A DNA stretch of 64,000 bases from Prevotellaceae bacterium UBA1075 (GCA_002316015.1 DCCS01000023.1:36587-100586), one strand, 5' to 3'; shown: positions 25,403 to 34,298, counted from the first letter of the stretch. Numbers and translations: made by a program. Notes: generated by a model not told the origin, from the letters alone.

Positions 25403-25461
25403 GGATTCCAGTCCACGATAACCCGGACTGCAGTCCAGGCGTGCTTGGACTGCAGTCCGGG
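25403..25461. repeat. Palindrome array with 22-bp spacing
   Basis: GGACTGCAGTCC, a perfect 12-bp palindrome, occurs at 25425-25436 and 25447-25458. A degenerate copy, GGATTCCAGTCC, is at 25403-25414. All starts are 22 bases apart, while the 10-base linkers differ. The last two copies also form a perfect 16-bp hairpin (25422-25437 with 25446-25461, 8-base loop). It lies between the Cys-containing protein gene and the YczE-like gene, both on the minus strand. Confidence 0.8.
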
Positions 25462-25501
25462 AATGCGGTGGGACAAAAGGCGGATTTCCTGCCGTCTCTG
25501 G

Positions 25502-25939
25502 CTATTCGCTCCAGTCCATGGCCTCCTCGTATTGGTCAAACTGCAGTTCCTCGCTCACCCCCACCTGCTTGAGCACGTCCAGGATGAGTTCTTGCTCGCC
25601 TGGGGTGAGCGGGATGTCCCCTTTCCTGCGCTCGTAGTACTGGCTTCGCCCGAAGTGGCATTGCAGCAGGGTGGAGAACCTTTCGTACTGGTCGGGGTAC
25701 ATGCGCTTCTTGAAGTTGGCGAATCCTCGTGCAAAGCGCAGCGACTTGCCTTCCCTGTAGAACTCACATTGTCCGTCCTGGCTGCACTTCCGGGGGTTGA
25801 CGAGTTTCAGATGAGTCCTTCCCTCCAGCATCCTGCCGTAGGCGATTTGCCTCAGGCAAGTCTTGGCTCTGGGGCAGTCAGCGTGCAGGCATGCCGCGTA
25901 GTTGTAGGGTATCTCGTTGCTTAGTTTCCTTCTTGGCAT
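25502..25939 (-). CDS. Small conserved Bacteroidales protein, possibly DUF6078
   Basis: A 145-residue cytoplasmic protein. The N-terminal half has four or five Cys in a zinc-finger-like arrangement (NYAACLHADCPRAKTCLRQI, then NPRKCSQDGQCEFY). The C-terminal half is helical (KKRMYPDQYERFSTLLQCHFG). It resembles the DUF6078 family as I recall it. Function unknown; metal or nucleic-acid binding is a reasonable guess. The start at 25939 avoids a long non-conserved extension that would overlap the lysS promoter. Confidence 0.72.
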   Translation of the reverse strand: MPRRKLSNEIPYNYAACLHADCPRAKTCLRQIAYGRMLEGRTHLKLVNPRKCSQDGQCEFYREGKSLRFARGFANFKKRMYPDQYERFSTLLQCHFGRSQYYERRKGDIPLTPGEQELILDVLKQVGVSEELQFDQYEEAMDWSE

Positions 25940-26128
25940 AGTGCAGTCTCTCCGTTTTGGTTTCGTGAGCCAAAGATATGGAAAAAGGGGCAGATGGCCC
26001 ATCGTGGCAACATTCTTTTTTTGCGGCTCCTGGTGTGAAAATGGCATGGAGCGCTTCCCGCCTTGCCAGACACCGGTGTGCCAGGCCGTCCCGTCGCGCC
26101 TTGCAGTTGCTTGAATAATAGCCCATTT

Positions 26129-26160
26129 CTTGCCGCATCTGATTTTTCTGTGTAACTTTG
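26129..26160 (+). promoter_or_regulatory. -33/-7 promoter for lysS
   Basis: CTTG (26129-26132), a 20-base spacer, then TAACTTTG (26153-26160), 33 bases before the lysS ATG. Confidence 0.65.
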
Positions 26161-26192
26161 TGGCCTCGAACAAGAACAATTGATAAAGTACG

Positions 26193-27977
26193 ATGAACAT
26201 ACTGGAATTGAGCGACCAGGAGATTGTCAGGAGAAACAACCTGCAGCAGTTGCGCGACTTGGGCATTGACCCCTATCCCGCTGCAGAGTACCCTGTGGAT
26301 GCCTGGAGCACAGAGATACGCGAGTCCTTTGTGGACCTTCCGGTCGATGAGTCGGCCGAGCCCGATGAGAATGGCGAGCGTCCCCACATTGCCGCCACAG
26401 CCGCGAACAGCCGCAACGTGAGCATCGCGGGACGCGTCATGGGCAAGCGTGTCATGGGCAAGGCCGGCTTTGCCGAACTGCAGGACAGCAAGGGGCGCAT
26501 ACAGTTGTATGTGCAGCGCGACTCCATTTGTCCCGGTGAGAACAAGGACCTGTACAACGTGGTCTTCAAGAAGTGCCTGGACCTTGGTGACTTCATCGGT
26601 GTGAAGGGCTATGTGTTCCGCACAAAGACGGGGGAGATAAGCGTGCATGTGACGGAGATGACCGTGCTGTGCAAGAGCCTTCGCCCCCTGCCTGTCGTGA
26701 AGACGGACGCCGAGGGCAATGTGTTCGACGCCTTTGACGACCCCGAGTTGCGCTACCGCCAGCGTTATGTGGACTTGATAGTCAACAAGGGCGTGAAGGA
26801 CACCTTCCTCAAGCGGGCCGCCATCGTGCGTACCCTGCGCCGCATACTGGATGACGCGGGCTACACCGAGGTGGAGACCCCTGTCCTGCAGAGCATCGCG
26901 GGCGGTGCGAGCGCGCGTCCCTTTATCACGCACTTCAACGCGCTCAACCAGGACATGTACATGCGCATCGCCACCGAGCTTTACCTCAAGCGTCTGATCG
27001 TGGGCGGCTTCGAGGGCGTGTACGAGATAGGCAAGAACTTCCGCAACGAGGGCATGGACAAGACCCACAACCCCGAGTTCACCTGTATGGAGCTCTATGT
27101 GAGCTACAAGGACCTCAACTGGGGCATGGGGTTCACCGAGCGGATGCTGGAGGAGATATGCACGGCTGTCAACGGAAAGCCCGAGGTGGAGATAGACGGG
27201 AAGGTCATCTCCTTCAAGGCTCCCTTCCGCCGCCTGCCCATCCTGGAGGCCATCCGGGAGAAGACGGGCTATGACCTGTATCCCATGAGCGAGGACGAGA
27301 TACGCGAGGCGGCCCGTAAGCTGGGCATCGAAGTCGATGACACCATGGGCAAGGGCAAACTGATAGACGAGATTTTCGGCGAGACCTGTGAGGGCACCTT
27401 CATACAGCCCACCTTCATCACCGACTACCCCGTGGAGATGTCCCCCCTGACCAAGATGCACCGCTCGAAGCCAGGACTGACCGAGCGTTTCGAACTGATG
27501 GTGAACGGCAAGGAACTGGCCAATGCCTACAGCGAGCTCAATGACCCCATCGATCAGGAACAGCGCTTCGTCGACCAGATGAAACTTGCCGACAAGGGTG
27601 ATGACGAGGCCATGGTCATTGACCGCGACTTCCTGCGCGCCCTCCAGTATGGCATGCCTCCCACCTTTGGCATCGGCATCGGCATTGACCGCCTGGTGAT
27701 GCTGCTCACGGGCAAGTTTGCCATCGGCGAGGTGATGCTCTTCCCACAGATGAAGCCCGAAGTGAAGGCTCCCCGTGACAAGGACGAGATGTTCCTGGAG
27801 AAGGGCGTGCCCGCCGAGTACATCCCCATCCTGCGCAAGGCAGGTTACAACCTGGCGGCTTCCCTGCAGGGCGTGGCCCCGGCCAAGGTGCAGCAGCAGA
27901 TTGTCGAAATAGTGAAGAAATACAAACTCAATGTTGGGCGGCCCTCGCAGGAGGACATCGCGCAATGGACGGCATAG
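26193..27977 (+). CDS. lysS: Lysine--tRNA ligase (class II)
   Basis: A 594-residue class II synthetase charging tRNA-Lys. It has an N-terminal OB anticodon-binding domain (VSIAGRVMGKRVMGKAGFAE), motif 1 around GYTEVETPVLQSIAGGA, motif 2 with GKNFRNEGMDKTHNPEF, and motif 3 GIGIGIDRLVMLLTG. A C-terminal extension of about 70 residues (GVPAEYIPILRKAGY onward) goes beyond E. coli LysS but is usual in Bacteroidota. It overlaps gpsA by 13 bases. Confidence 0.97.
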   Translation: MNILELSDQEIVRRNNLQQLRDLGIDPYPAAEYPVDAWSTEIRESFVDLPVDESAEPDENGERPHIAATAANSRNVSIAGRVMGKRVMGKAGFAELQDSKGRIQLYVQRDSICPGENKDLYNVVFKKCLDLGDFIGVKGYVFRTKTGEISVHVTEMTVLCKSLRPLPVVKTDAEGNVFDAFDDPELRYRQRYVDLIVNKGVKDTFLKRAAIVRTLRRILDDAGYTEVETPVLQSIAGGASARPFITHFNALNQDMYMRIATELYLKRLIVGGFEGVYEIGKNFRNEGMDKTHNPEFTCMELYVSYKDLNWGMGFTERMLEEICTAVNGKPEVEIDGKVISFKAPFRRLPILEAIREKTGYDLYPMSEDEIREAARKLGIEVDDTMGKGKLIDEIFGETCEGTFIQPTFITDYPVEMSPLTKMHRSKPGLTERFELMVNGKELANAYSELNDPIDQEQRFVDQMKLADKGDDEAMVIDRDFLRALQYGMPPTFGIGIGIDRLVMLLTGKFAIGEVMLFPQMKPEVKAPRDKDEMFLEKGVPAEYIPILRKAGYNLAASLQGVAPAKVQQQIVEIVKKYKLNVGRPSQEDIAQWTA

Positions 27978-28963
27978 TGGGCAGCGTGGGGGTCATAGGC
28001 GGTGGCAGTTGGGCCACGGCCATAGCCAAGATATTGCTCGGGAGCGTGCCGCATATCCACTGGTACATGCGCAATGCAGGGCGCGTGGAGCAGTTCATGC
28101 ATTCGGGGCACAATCCCGCTTACCTCCCGCAGGTGAGTTTCGACATGAGCCGGGTGACGCTCACCGATGACATCAACCAGGTGGCCGGGGCTTGCGACAC
28201 GCTTGTACTGGTGCTTCCGTCACCCTTTCTCAAGGGGACGCTGGAGCATCTGCGGGTAAGGCTTCGCACCAAGTTTGTGGTGACGGCCATCAAAGGCATC
28301 GTGCCGGGCGAGAACCTCATCCCCACCGACTACCTCTCGCTCATGTACGGCATGCCGCAGGAGCAGTTGGCGGTCATAGGCGGCCCCAGCCATGCCGAGG
28401 AGGTGGCCATGAACCACCTCACCTATCTCACCGTGGGCTGTGCCGATGTGAGTCGCGCGGCAGAGTTCGCCTCGCTCCTGGCCAATGATTATGTGCGCAC
28501 CAAGGTGAGCCAGGACGTGTCGGGCATCGAGTATGCCAGTGTGCTCAAGAATGTCTATGCCCTGGCAGCCGGCATATGCAGCGGCCTGAACTATGGCGAC
28601 AACTTCCAGGCCGTGCTCATGAGCAATGCCATGCAGGAGATGCAGCGCTTCCTCACAGCCGTGTGCCCCATTGGCCGCAACATCTGTGACTCGGTCTATG
28701 CGGGTGACCTGCTGGTCACGGGCTACAGCCAGTTCAGCCGCAACCGCATGTTTGGCACCATGATAGGGCGTGGCTATAGCGTGCAGAGTGCTCAGGCCGA
28801 GATGCACATGATTGCCGAGGGGTACTTCGGTGCCAAGTGCATGGTAGAGGTCAACCGCCCGCTCAGGGTCAACTCGCCCATCCTGGACGCTGTGTTCAAC
28901 ATCCTGTACCGGCATGTCAGCCCGGCAATTGAAATCCGCCTGCTCAGCGGGACTTTACGGTAA
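27965..28963 (+). CDS. gpsA: Glycerol-3-phosphate dehydrogenase [NAD(P)+]
   Basis: A 332-residue cytosolic enzyme reducing dihydroxyacetone phosphate to sn-glycerol 3-phosphate for phospholipid synthesis. It has the dinucleotide motif VGVIGGGSWATAIAKI at the N-terminus, VTAIKGIVPGENL, GGPSHAEEVAM, the catalytic Lys in YASVLKNVYALAAGI, and GDNFQAVL. Translationally coupled to lysS by overlap. Confidence 0.96.
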   Translation: MDGIVGSVGVIGGGSWATAIAKILLGSVPHIHWYMRNAGRVEQFMHSGHNPAYLPQVSFDMSRVTLTDDINQVAGACDTLVLVLPSPFLKGTLEHLRVRLRTKFVVTAIKGIVPGENLIPTDYLSLMYGMPQEQLAVIGGPSHAEEVAMNHLTYLTVGCADVSRAAEFASLLANDYVRTKVSQDVSGIEYASVLKNVYALAAGICSGLNYGDNFQAVLMSNAMQEMQRFLTAVCPIGRNICDSVYAGDLLVTGYSQFSRNRMFGTMIGRGYSVQSAQAEMHMIAEGYFGAKCMVEVNRPLRVNSPILDAVFNILYRHVSPAIEIRLLSGTLR

Positions 28964-29075
28964 AGAGGTGTGGGGATGACGTGGGCACGGCCTCTGTGTG
29001 GAGGCCATCCTGTGCGGGTCAAGGAGACGAGGAAGCAGAAGAGTAGAAACATATTTATTAATATAGAGTTTACTT

Positions 29076-30413
29076 ATGATTAGGTTAGACATCAGCAAAT
29101 CACTGGTTTCCCCCGAGGACGTGGCCGCCTACGAGGGTGCTGTGGCTTCGGCCCGGCAGGCATTGGAGAGCGCCACATGTCCTGGCCACGATTTCCTGGG
29201 ATGGCTTCACCTTCCCGGCCAGGTTACTCCCGAGTTCCTGGAGCAGATCCAGAATTGTGCCGATACCCTGCGCGAGCTTTGCGACACGGTGGTGGTGGCA
29301 GGTATCGGTGGCTCATACCTGGGCGCGCGTGCCGTCATCGAGGCTCTGGGCAACAGTTTCCAGTGGCTGGAAAACAAGGGCGAGAACCCCAACATCCTTT
29401 TCGCGGGCAACAACATCAGCGAGGATTACCTGTATGAGCTCACCGAGTATCTGCGCGGTCGCAAGTTCGGGGTCATCAATATCAGCAAGAGCGGAACGAC
29501 GACGGAGACGGCTCTTGCCTTCAGGCTGCTCAGAAAACAGTGCGAAGAGCAGCGTGGCGTGGACACGGCGCGCAAGGTGATTGTGGCTGTGACCGATGCC
29601 AAGAAGGGAGCCGCACGCGCCACGGCCGACCGTGAGGGCTATGCCTCATTTGTCATTCCCGACAATGTGGGCGGGCGCTTTAGCGTGCTCACCCCCGTAG
29701 GTTTGCTTCCCATTGCTGTCGCGGGCTTTGACATCGCGGCTCTCGTGCAGGGCGCGGCCGACATGGAAAGAGCCACCTCGGTGGAGACCCCCTTCGACCT
29801 GAACCCCAGCGCGCAGTATGCTGCCGTGCGCAACGCGCTTTACCGCAAGGGCAAGAAAATAGAGATACTGGTGAACTTCCAGCCCAAGCTCCATTACATG
29901 AACGAATGGTGGAAGCAGCTCTTTGGCGAGTCGGAGGGAAAAGACCATAAGGGCATCTTCCCCGCCGCCGTGGATTTCAGTACTGACCTGCACTCTATGG
30001 GGCAATGGATCCAGGAGGGCGAGCGCACAATCTTTGAGACCGTCGTGAGCATCGAGGAGCCAGAGTACAAACTGCTCTTCCCCCATGACGACGAGAACCT
30101 GGACGGGCTGAACTTCCTGGAAGGAAAGCGCGTGGACGAGGTCAACAAGATGGCCGAACTGGGCACACAACTTGCACATGTGGATGGGGGCGTGCCCAAT
30201 ATCCGCGTGAGTGTGCCTCGCCTGGACGCCTACAATCTGGGACAGCTCATCTATTTCTTCGAGAAGGCTTGCGGAATAAGCGGACTGGTGCTGGGCGTGA
30301 ACCCGTTCAACCAGCCTGGTGTGGAGGCATACAAGAAGAACATGTTTGCTCTCCTGGGCAAGCCTGGCTACGAGAAGGAGACCAAGGCTATCAGAGAACG
30401 TTTGCAGAAGTAA
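29076..30413 (+). CDS. pgi: Glucose-6-phosphate isomerase
   Basis: A 445-residue short-type (Firmicutes-like) phosphoglucose isomerase of glycolysis. It has the two SIS sugar-phosphate lobes with VVAGIGGSYLGARAVIEAL (about residues 74-92) and ISKSGTTTETALAFRLL, followed by GGRFSVLTPVGLLP and the C-terminal signature GVNPFNQPGVEAYK. Part of the lysS-gpsA-pgi cluster, though 112 bases separate it from gpsA. Confidence 0.97.
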   Translation: MIRLDISKSLVSPEDVAAYEGAVASARQALESATCPGHDFLGWLHLPGQVTPEFLEQIQNCADTLRELCDTVVVAGIGGSYLGARAVIEALGNSFQWLENKGENPNILFAGNNISEDYLYELTEYLRGRKFGVINISKSGTTTETALAFRLLRKQCEEQRGVDTARKVIVAVTDAKKGAARATADREGYASFVIPDNVGGRFSVLTPVGLLPIAVAGFDIAALVQGAADMERATSVETPFDLNPSAQYAAVRNALYRKGKKIEILVNFQPKLHYMNEWWKQLFGESEGKDHKGIFPAAVDFSTDLHSMGQWIQEGERTIFETVVSIEEPEYKLLFPHDDENLDGLNFLEGKRVDEVNKMAELGTQLAHVDGGVPNIRVSVPRLDAYNLGQLIYFFEKACGISGLVLGVNPFNQPGVEAYKKNMFALLGKPGYEKETKAIRERLQK

Positions 30414-30419
30414 GCACAA

Positions 30420-31133
30420 GTGACCTTGGACAGCAAGACAAACAACAGGGACGGCCGTGGGGCAGGGAGCCTCAAGGCCGTCCTTTTCGATATGGACGGA
30501 GTCCTCTTTGATTCCATGCCCAACCATGTAAAGGCCTGGTGTGAGGCCGTGGAGCGTTTTGGGTTGCACATGACCCCGCAAGAGGTATATATGAATGAGG
30601 GTCGTACCGGTGGCGGCACCATCGATATGCTGGCCATGCGCACATGGGGCAGGAGGGCCACACGGCAGGAGACAGAGGAAATCTACAGGGTGAAGAGTGA
30701 CATCTTCAACGCTCTGCCAGAGGCGGCCCCGATGCCTTGCGCACGTGAGGTATTGGAATATGTGTGCGCGCGGGGACTTCGTGTCGTGCTTGTGACCGGC
30801 AGTGGGCAACGTTCCCTGCTCAGCCGCCTGGAGCATGCCTTTCCTGGCTGCTTTCGCGAGGACTGCATGGTTACGGCTTTTGACGTGTGCCACGGCAAGC
30901 CCAGTCCGGAACCATATCTGATAGGGTTGGACAAGGCGGGGGTATGCGCGGCGGAGGCCATTGTGGTGGAGAATGCTCCCCTGGGAGTACGGGCAGGACA
31001 TGCGGCAGGTGTTTTCACGCTTGCGCTCAACACAGGCCCGCTTCCCGACTCTGTCCTGTGGGAAGCCGGGGCCGATTGTGTGCTGCCCGGCATGCGTGCT
31101 TTGGCAGAGCAGGCCAGACGCTTTTTCGGATAG
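30420..31133 (+). CDS. HAD-superfamily phosphatase, beta-phosphoglucomutase-like
   Basis: A 237-residue HAD hydrolase. It has motif I LFDMDGVLFDSMP (about residues 22-34), motif II TGSGQRS, motif III Lys in HGKPSPEPYL and motif IV IVVENAPLGVRAG. The alpha-helical cap places it in subfamily I with phosphoglycolate phosphatase and beta-phosphoglucomutase. GTG at 30420 is the likely start, only 6 bases after pgi, so a sugar-phosphate substrate is plausible. Confidence 0.88.
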   Translation: MTLDSKTNNRDGRGAGSLKAVLFDMDGVLFDSMPNHVKAWCEAVERFGLHMTPQEVYMNEGRTGGGTIDMLAMRTWGRRATRQETEEIYRVKSDIFNALPEAAPMPCAREVLEYVCARGLRVVLVTGSGQRSLLSRLEHAFPGCFREDCMVTAFDVCHGKPSPEPYLIGLDKAGVCAAEAIVVENAPLGVRAGHAAGVFTLALNTGPLPDSVLWEAGADCVLPGMRALAEQARRFFG

Positions 31134-31401
31134 GCAAGCGTTTCGCCGGACAGCGTGAGGGCAGGCTGGTTACTGATGCCTGTGACACAGGAAGTGCCGT
31201 TTGTCCACAGAACAGGCAGATGCGGTTCCCTTTCAAATGGCGAGTAGCCTCGGATGCTCCACCTTCCTCACCCCACAGCCTGAAAGCAAAGGGAAGCCCA
31301 CGCAGAGAGAGAGCCGCATCGCCTTTGCTCTTCCCAATGTTTAAGGGAAGGGACGGACAGACTTGCGGGGGGGGGCCGCAGTGTTAAAAACTTACGAGGT
31401 T
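31134..31401. other. Intergenic region with a G9 tract
   Basis: No gene is visible. A run of nine G at 31367-31375 sits 27 bases before the -33 box of the next promoter. Only weak, short dyads were seen. Confidence 0.5.
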
Positions 31402-31433
31402 TTTGCGTGCAAACGAAAATATCCCTAACTTTG
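31402..31433 (+). promoter_or_regulatory. -33/-7 promoter for the lipoprotein-DUF4230 operon
   Basis: TTTG (31402-31405), a 20-base spacer, then TAACTTTG (31426-31433), 26 bases before the first ATG. It matches the Bacteroidota consensus in both boxes and spacing. Confidence 0.75.
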
Positions 31434-31458
31434 TAGAGCATAACAACAAGGGAATAAC

Positions 31459-32034
31459 ATGCAAGACCACGAGAGAATGACTCGTAAGCAACTGCCCATA
31501 CTCATGTTCATAGTCATGCTGGCGGCCTCATGCGGGAAAAACAAGAATAAGGAAACCTTGGATTTGCTTCCCGTGGCGGAGCAGGACACAGCCACGCACA
31601 GCATGGCGGGCTGCGACTTCAGTGACAGCATTCAGGCATGGGGTGACCTGTTGGCATTCACCATACAACGCGATCCGTGCGACTCCTTGCCTGTTGTCGT
31701 AGACCAGTATGGCACGAAGTACAAGGACAACATCTTTGTGTTGACCATAGCGCGTGAGGGGAAGCCGTTCTTCAAGCGGGAGTTTACAAAGCGTGACTTC
31801 CTCGGCATGTTGAGTGAAGACTTCCGCAAGCATGGCGTGTTCGATGGATTCCGCTACGCGGGTTTCAAGGAAGGAAAGATGGTGTTTGGCACGTGTGTGA
31901 GTTATCCGGAGAGTGACATGAGCCAGCCTTTTCTGATTGGGATTTCAAAGGATGGCAGTTTTGGAATCGAGCCAGACAAGACACCAATCAATGAGAATCC
32001 AGCCGACAGTGCAACTGACGAGGACGGTGCGTAA
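31459..32034 (+). CDS. Lipoprotein of unknown function (possibly DUF4738)
   Basis: A 191-residue protein with a lipoprotein signal: RKQLPILMFIVMLAASCGK, Cys at about residue 25. A second ATG at 31477 gives a more typical short signal peptide and may be the true start. The mature part is beta-rich with YGTKYKDNIFVLTIAREGKP and FKREFTKRDFLGML, resembling the DUF4738 lipoproteins as I recall them. It is first of three genes with a shared promoter; the next starts 12 bases downstream. Confidence 0.75.
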   Translation: MQDHERMTRKQLPILMFIVMLAASCGKNKNKETLDLLPVAEQDTATHSMAGCDFSDSIQAWGDLLAFTIQRDPCDSLPVVVDQYGTKYKDNIFVLTIAREGKPFFKREFTKRDFLGMLSEDFRKHGVFDGFRYAGFKEGKMVFGTCVSYPESDMSQPFLIGISKDGSFGIEPDKTPINENPADSATDEDGA

Positions 32035-32046
32035 CTCCCTGGGTAT

Positions 32047-32763
32047 ATGAAGCGTGCGCTTGTTTATCTGGCTGCGGTGTCTCTTGTGCTTCTCCTGGCT
32101 TTAGGAGGCTTCAGGGGCTGCAAACAAAAGCCGGGCTCCATAGCGGGGGCAGGTGACTCTGTGCCTGTCGACACAGCGGGTGCCGTGATGAGGCTGCGCG
32201 CCCAAAGTCGTCTCTATACCTCGGAGTACCGCATACACAAGATTGTGACACATGACGACCTGCTTCGTTTTCAGGGCCAGTTCCTGGGGTATTCTTACGA
32301 GAAGATTTTCCACTTGGGCGACCGCAAGATAGCCATACCCATCAATGCTACCTTCAAGGCATACGTTGACTTCTCGGGTTTCTCGGAGAAAAATGTGGAG
32401 CGTTATGACTCGCTGATCCACATCATACTGCCAGACCCGCGCGTGATACTCACCTCGTCCAGCGTTGACCATGATGGCATACGCCAATACACCAGCATGT
32501 TTCGCAGCGGGTACTCAGACCGCGAGATGGCCGACCTCACAGCGCAAGGGGTGGAAAGCATCATAGCGGGGATGGGACAGACAGACATAATAGAGCGAGC
32601 GCGTGAGAGTGCCGCGCGGGTGATAATCCCATTGATGGTACAGTTGGGTTACAGGCCCGACCATGTGGTGGTGACCTTCCGCCAGGGGCTCGACCTCGGT
32701 GACCCGTCGGTGTATTATGACAGTGACCACTCTGTGGTGCGTTGGGAAGGAGGCAAGCGGTGA
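32047..32763 (+). CDS. DUF4230 family membrane-anchored protein
   Basis: A 238-residue protein with one N-terminal membrane helix (about residues 4-23) and an extracytoplasmic DUF4230 domain (about residues 50-220). Typical features are an LYTSEYRIHKIV strand, AIPINATFKAYVDFSGFSEK, IHIILPDPRVILTSSSVDH and a final RPDHVVVTFRQG. The fold is reminiscent of SPFH-like domains, but its function is unknown. It overlaps the next gene, also DUF4230, by 4 bases. Confidence 0.88.
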   Translation: MKRALVYLAAVSLVLLLALGGFRGCKQKPGSIAGAGDSVPVDTAGAVMRLRAQSRLYTSEYRIHKIVTHDDLLRFQGQFLGYSYEKIFHLGDRKIAIPINATFKAYVDFSGFSEKNVERYDSLIHIILPDPRVILTSSSVDHDGIRQYTSMFRSGYSDREMADLTAQGVESIIAGMGQTDIIERARESAARVIIPLMVQLGYRPDHVVVTFRQGLDLGDPSVYYDSDHSVVRWEGGKR

Positions 32764-33374
32764 AGGCTCTTCGGCGTTGGTTTTTGGGGCTGGTTCTGCT
32801 GCTCATCCTTGCGTTGGCTGCATATTTCGTCATCGGCCGTGCGCGTCAAGGCCAGCCGTTCAGGCTGTTCGGATTTTCGGTGAGTCGTCCCCTCAAGGCG
32901 CAGCCCACCCCCATGCGGATAGAGGCCATACGCAGCATAGGCCAGTGGGAGTTTCTGAGTATTGATGACGAGGAGATTGTAGATACCATACGCAGGCACT
33001 GGCTCACCCCAGATGACCAACTTGTGCGGATTTACAGGGGTACGCTTCGTCTGGGCATTGACTTCCGTCAGTGCCAGGATGATTGGGCTCTCGCCTATTC
33101 CGACACCGTGAAGGTGCGCCTGCCCGAGGTGCGCCTGCTTGACAACCTTTTTGTCGATGAGGCGCGCGCACGCAGTTTCTACGAGAGCGGGAAGTGGGAT
33201 GGCTCTGTACGCAAGGACATGAGAAAGCGTGCCGAGGATGCCATGCGCCGCCGCTGTCTCACTCCTGCCAACCTCGAGATTGCCCGGCAGTCGGCTATTG
33301 AACAGGTTCGACACTTCTTTCTTTCACTCGGTTATTCCCATGTCGTGTTCGTGGGTGAGGGAGAAAACGAATAG
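32760..33374 (+). CDS. Second DUF4230-like membrane-anchored protein
   Basis: A 204-residue protein with an N-terminal helix (LRRWFLGLVLLLILALAAYFV) followed by a DUF4230-like domain. IRSIGQWEFLSIDDEEIVDT, GTLRLGIDFRQC and VKVRLPEVRLLDN parallel the upstream protein. The GTG at 32760 overlaps the preceding stop as GTGA and is preferred. Two diverged DUF4230 copies in tandem suggest a heteromeric envelope assembly with the co-transcribed lipoprotein. Confidence 0.82.
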   Translation: MKALRRWFLGLVLLLILALAAYFVIGRARQGQPFRLFGFSVSRPLKAQPTPMRIEAIRSIGQWEFLSIDDEEIVDTIRRHWLTPDDQLVRIYRGTLRLGIDFRQCQDDWALAYSDTVKVRLPEVRLLDNLFVDEARARSFYESGKWDGSVRKDMRKRAEDAMRRRCLTPANLEIARQSAIEQVRHFFLSLGYSHVVFVGEGENE

Positions 33375-33662
33375 TGCGTGGCCTAAGGCGGTAGGAGGAA
33401 GTAATAAACCCAAGCGGGAGGACTTGTGCCGGACAGTGTCCGGATTGTGTGGGGAACCGCAGTAGATATGGTTTTCCTCCTCCTGCATGGCTTCGAAACT
33501 TTTCTGGCAAGCCCGTGGCAGAAATGACAACCCAATATCGGAATCCTGCCGAAGAGTACGTTGTGGCGCTTGCTTTTTGCAACAAAGGGAGTTCACGCGG
33601 GCTGAACATGTGCAAAGGGCTTGTCAAAGCAGAGCGAGAACCGAAAAAATGGAGGGCAAACG
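33375..33662. other. Intergenic region after the DUF4230 operon
   Basis: No gene is supported. The short dyad CCGGAC-AGT-GTCCGG at 33429-33443 is the only structure noticed and could be a weak terminator. Confidence 0.4.
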
Positions 33663-33693
33663 ATTGCCGATAAATGAAAACACATTATCTTTG
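33663..33693 (+). promoter_or_regulatory. -33/-7 promoter for the small outer-membrane protein
   Basis: ATTG (33663-33666), a 19-base spacer, then TATCTTTG (33686-33693), 30 bases before the ATG at 33723. Confidence 0.55.
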
Positions 33694-33722
33694 CATCAGT
33701 CATTCAATAAAAACAAAAGTTC

Positions 33723-34199
33723 ATGATGAAAAAACTGTTGACTTTGGTGGTGCTTGCTCTGATGGGCACAACCATGGCGATGGCCCAGAAGGAGAAAGGA
33801 CTTGGATGGGCAGTGGAAGGTGGCATCGGCAGCGAGCTGGAACTTGGAGGCCGTGCACAGTACGGCTTCAACCAGTACCTGGCATGGGATGTGCTCAACG
33901 TGAAGTATGCCTTCGACTACGGCAAGGACTTCAATGCCCATGAGTGGGAACTGACCACTGGTCTGCGCGGATTCAGCCCTTCTTTTGGCCCCAACCTCAA
34001 GGCTTTTGCGGCTCTTGACCTCGGTTATGGTGGTCAGAAGATAGCGACAGACGGCATAGATGCCGCACATTGCTTTGCCCTGGATTTCACTGTGGGCTTG
34101 CAGGTGTACAAGGGACTGTACTTGGGCTATGGCTTTGGCGGGTTGTTCAAGAACGGCAGCCATAAGGACCATCTGCTCCGTGTGGGCTACATGTTTTAA
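33723..34199 (+). CDS. Small outer-membrane beta-barrel-like protein
   Basis: A 158-residue protein with a signal peptide (KKLLTLVVLALMGTTMAMAQ), alternating hydrophobic strands (GWAVEGGIGSELELGG, FKNGSHKDHLLRVGYMF), and a C-terminal Phe typical of outer-membrane barrels. It is about the size of an eight-stranded barrel such as OmpW/OmpX. Function unknown. It has its own promoter and is followed by a hairpin. Confidence 0.75.
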   Translation: MMKKLLTLVVLALMGTTMAMAQKEKGLGWAVEGGIGSELELGGRAQYGFNQYLAWDVLNVKYAFDYGKDFNAHEWELTTGLRGFSPSFGPNLKAFAALDLGYGGQKIATDGIDAAHCFALDFTVGLQVYKGLYLGYGFGGLFKNGSHKDHLLRVGYMF

Positions 34200-34271
34200 A
34201 CATAAGGTCGTGCGAACAGAAACTTCGAAGGGCCGTCATTACGGCATATAATAAAACAAACTGGTGTGCGG

Positions 34272-34298
34272 GGAGAGTCATAAATGGGTTGGCTCTCC
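34272..34298 (+). terminator. Possible terminator after the outer-membrane protein gene
   Basis: An 8-bp stem with one G-U pair (GGAGAGTC at 34272-34279, GGCTCTCC at 34291-34298). The tail is pyrimidine-rich rather than a pure T-run. Confidence 0.4.

Noticed and set aside
25878..27965. Long minus-strand open frame opposite lysS
   Set aside because: It is a shadow of an unmistakable lysyl-tRNA synthetase gene and the translation has no recognisable domain. The part below 25940 belongs to the small Cys-containing protein.
33429..33443. Short dyad as terminator of the DUF4230 operon
   Set aside because: Only six base pairs with a three-base loop and no T-run; noted but too weak to call.
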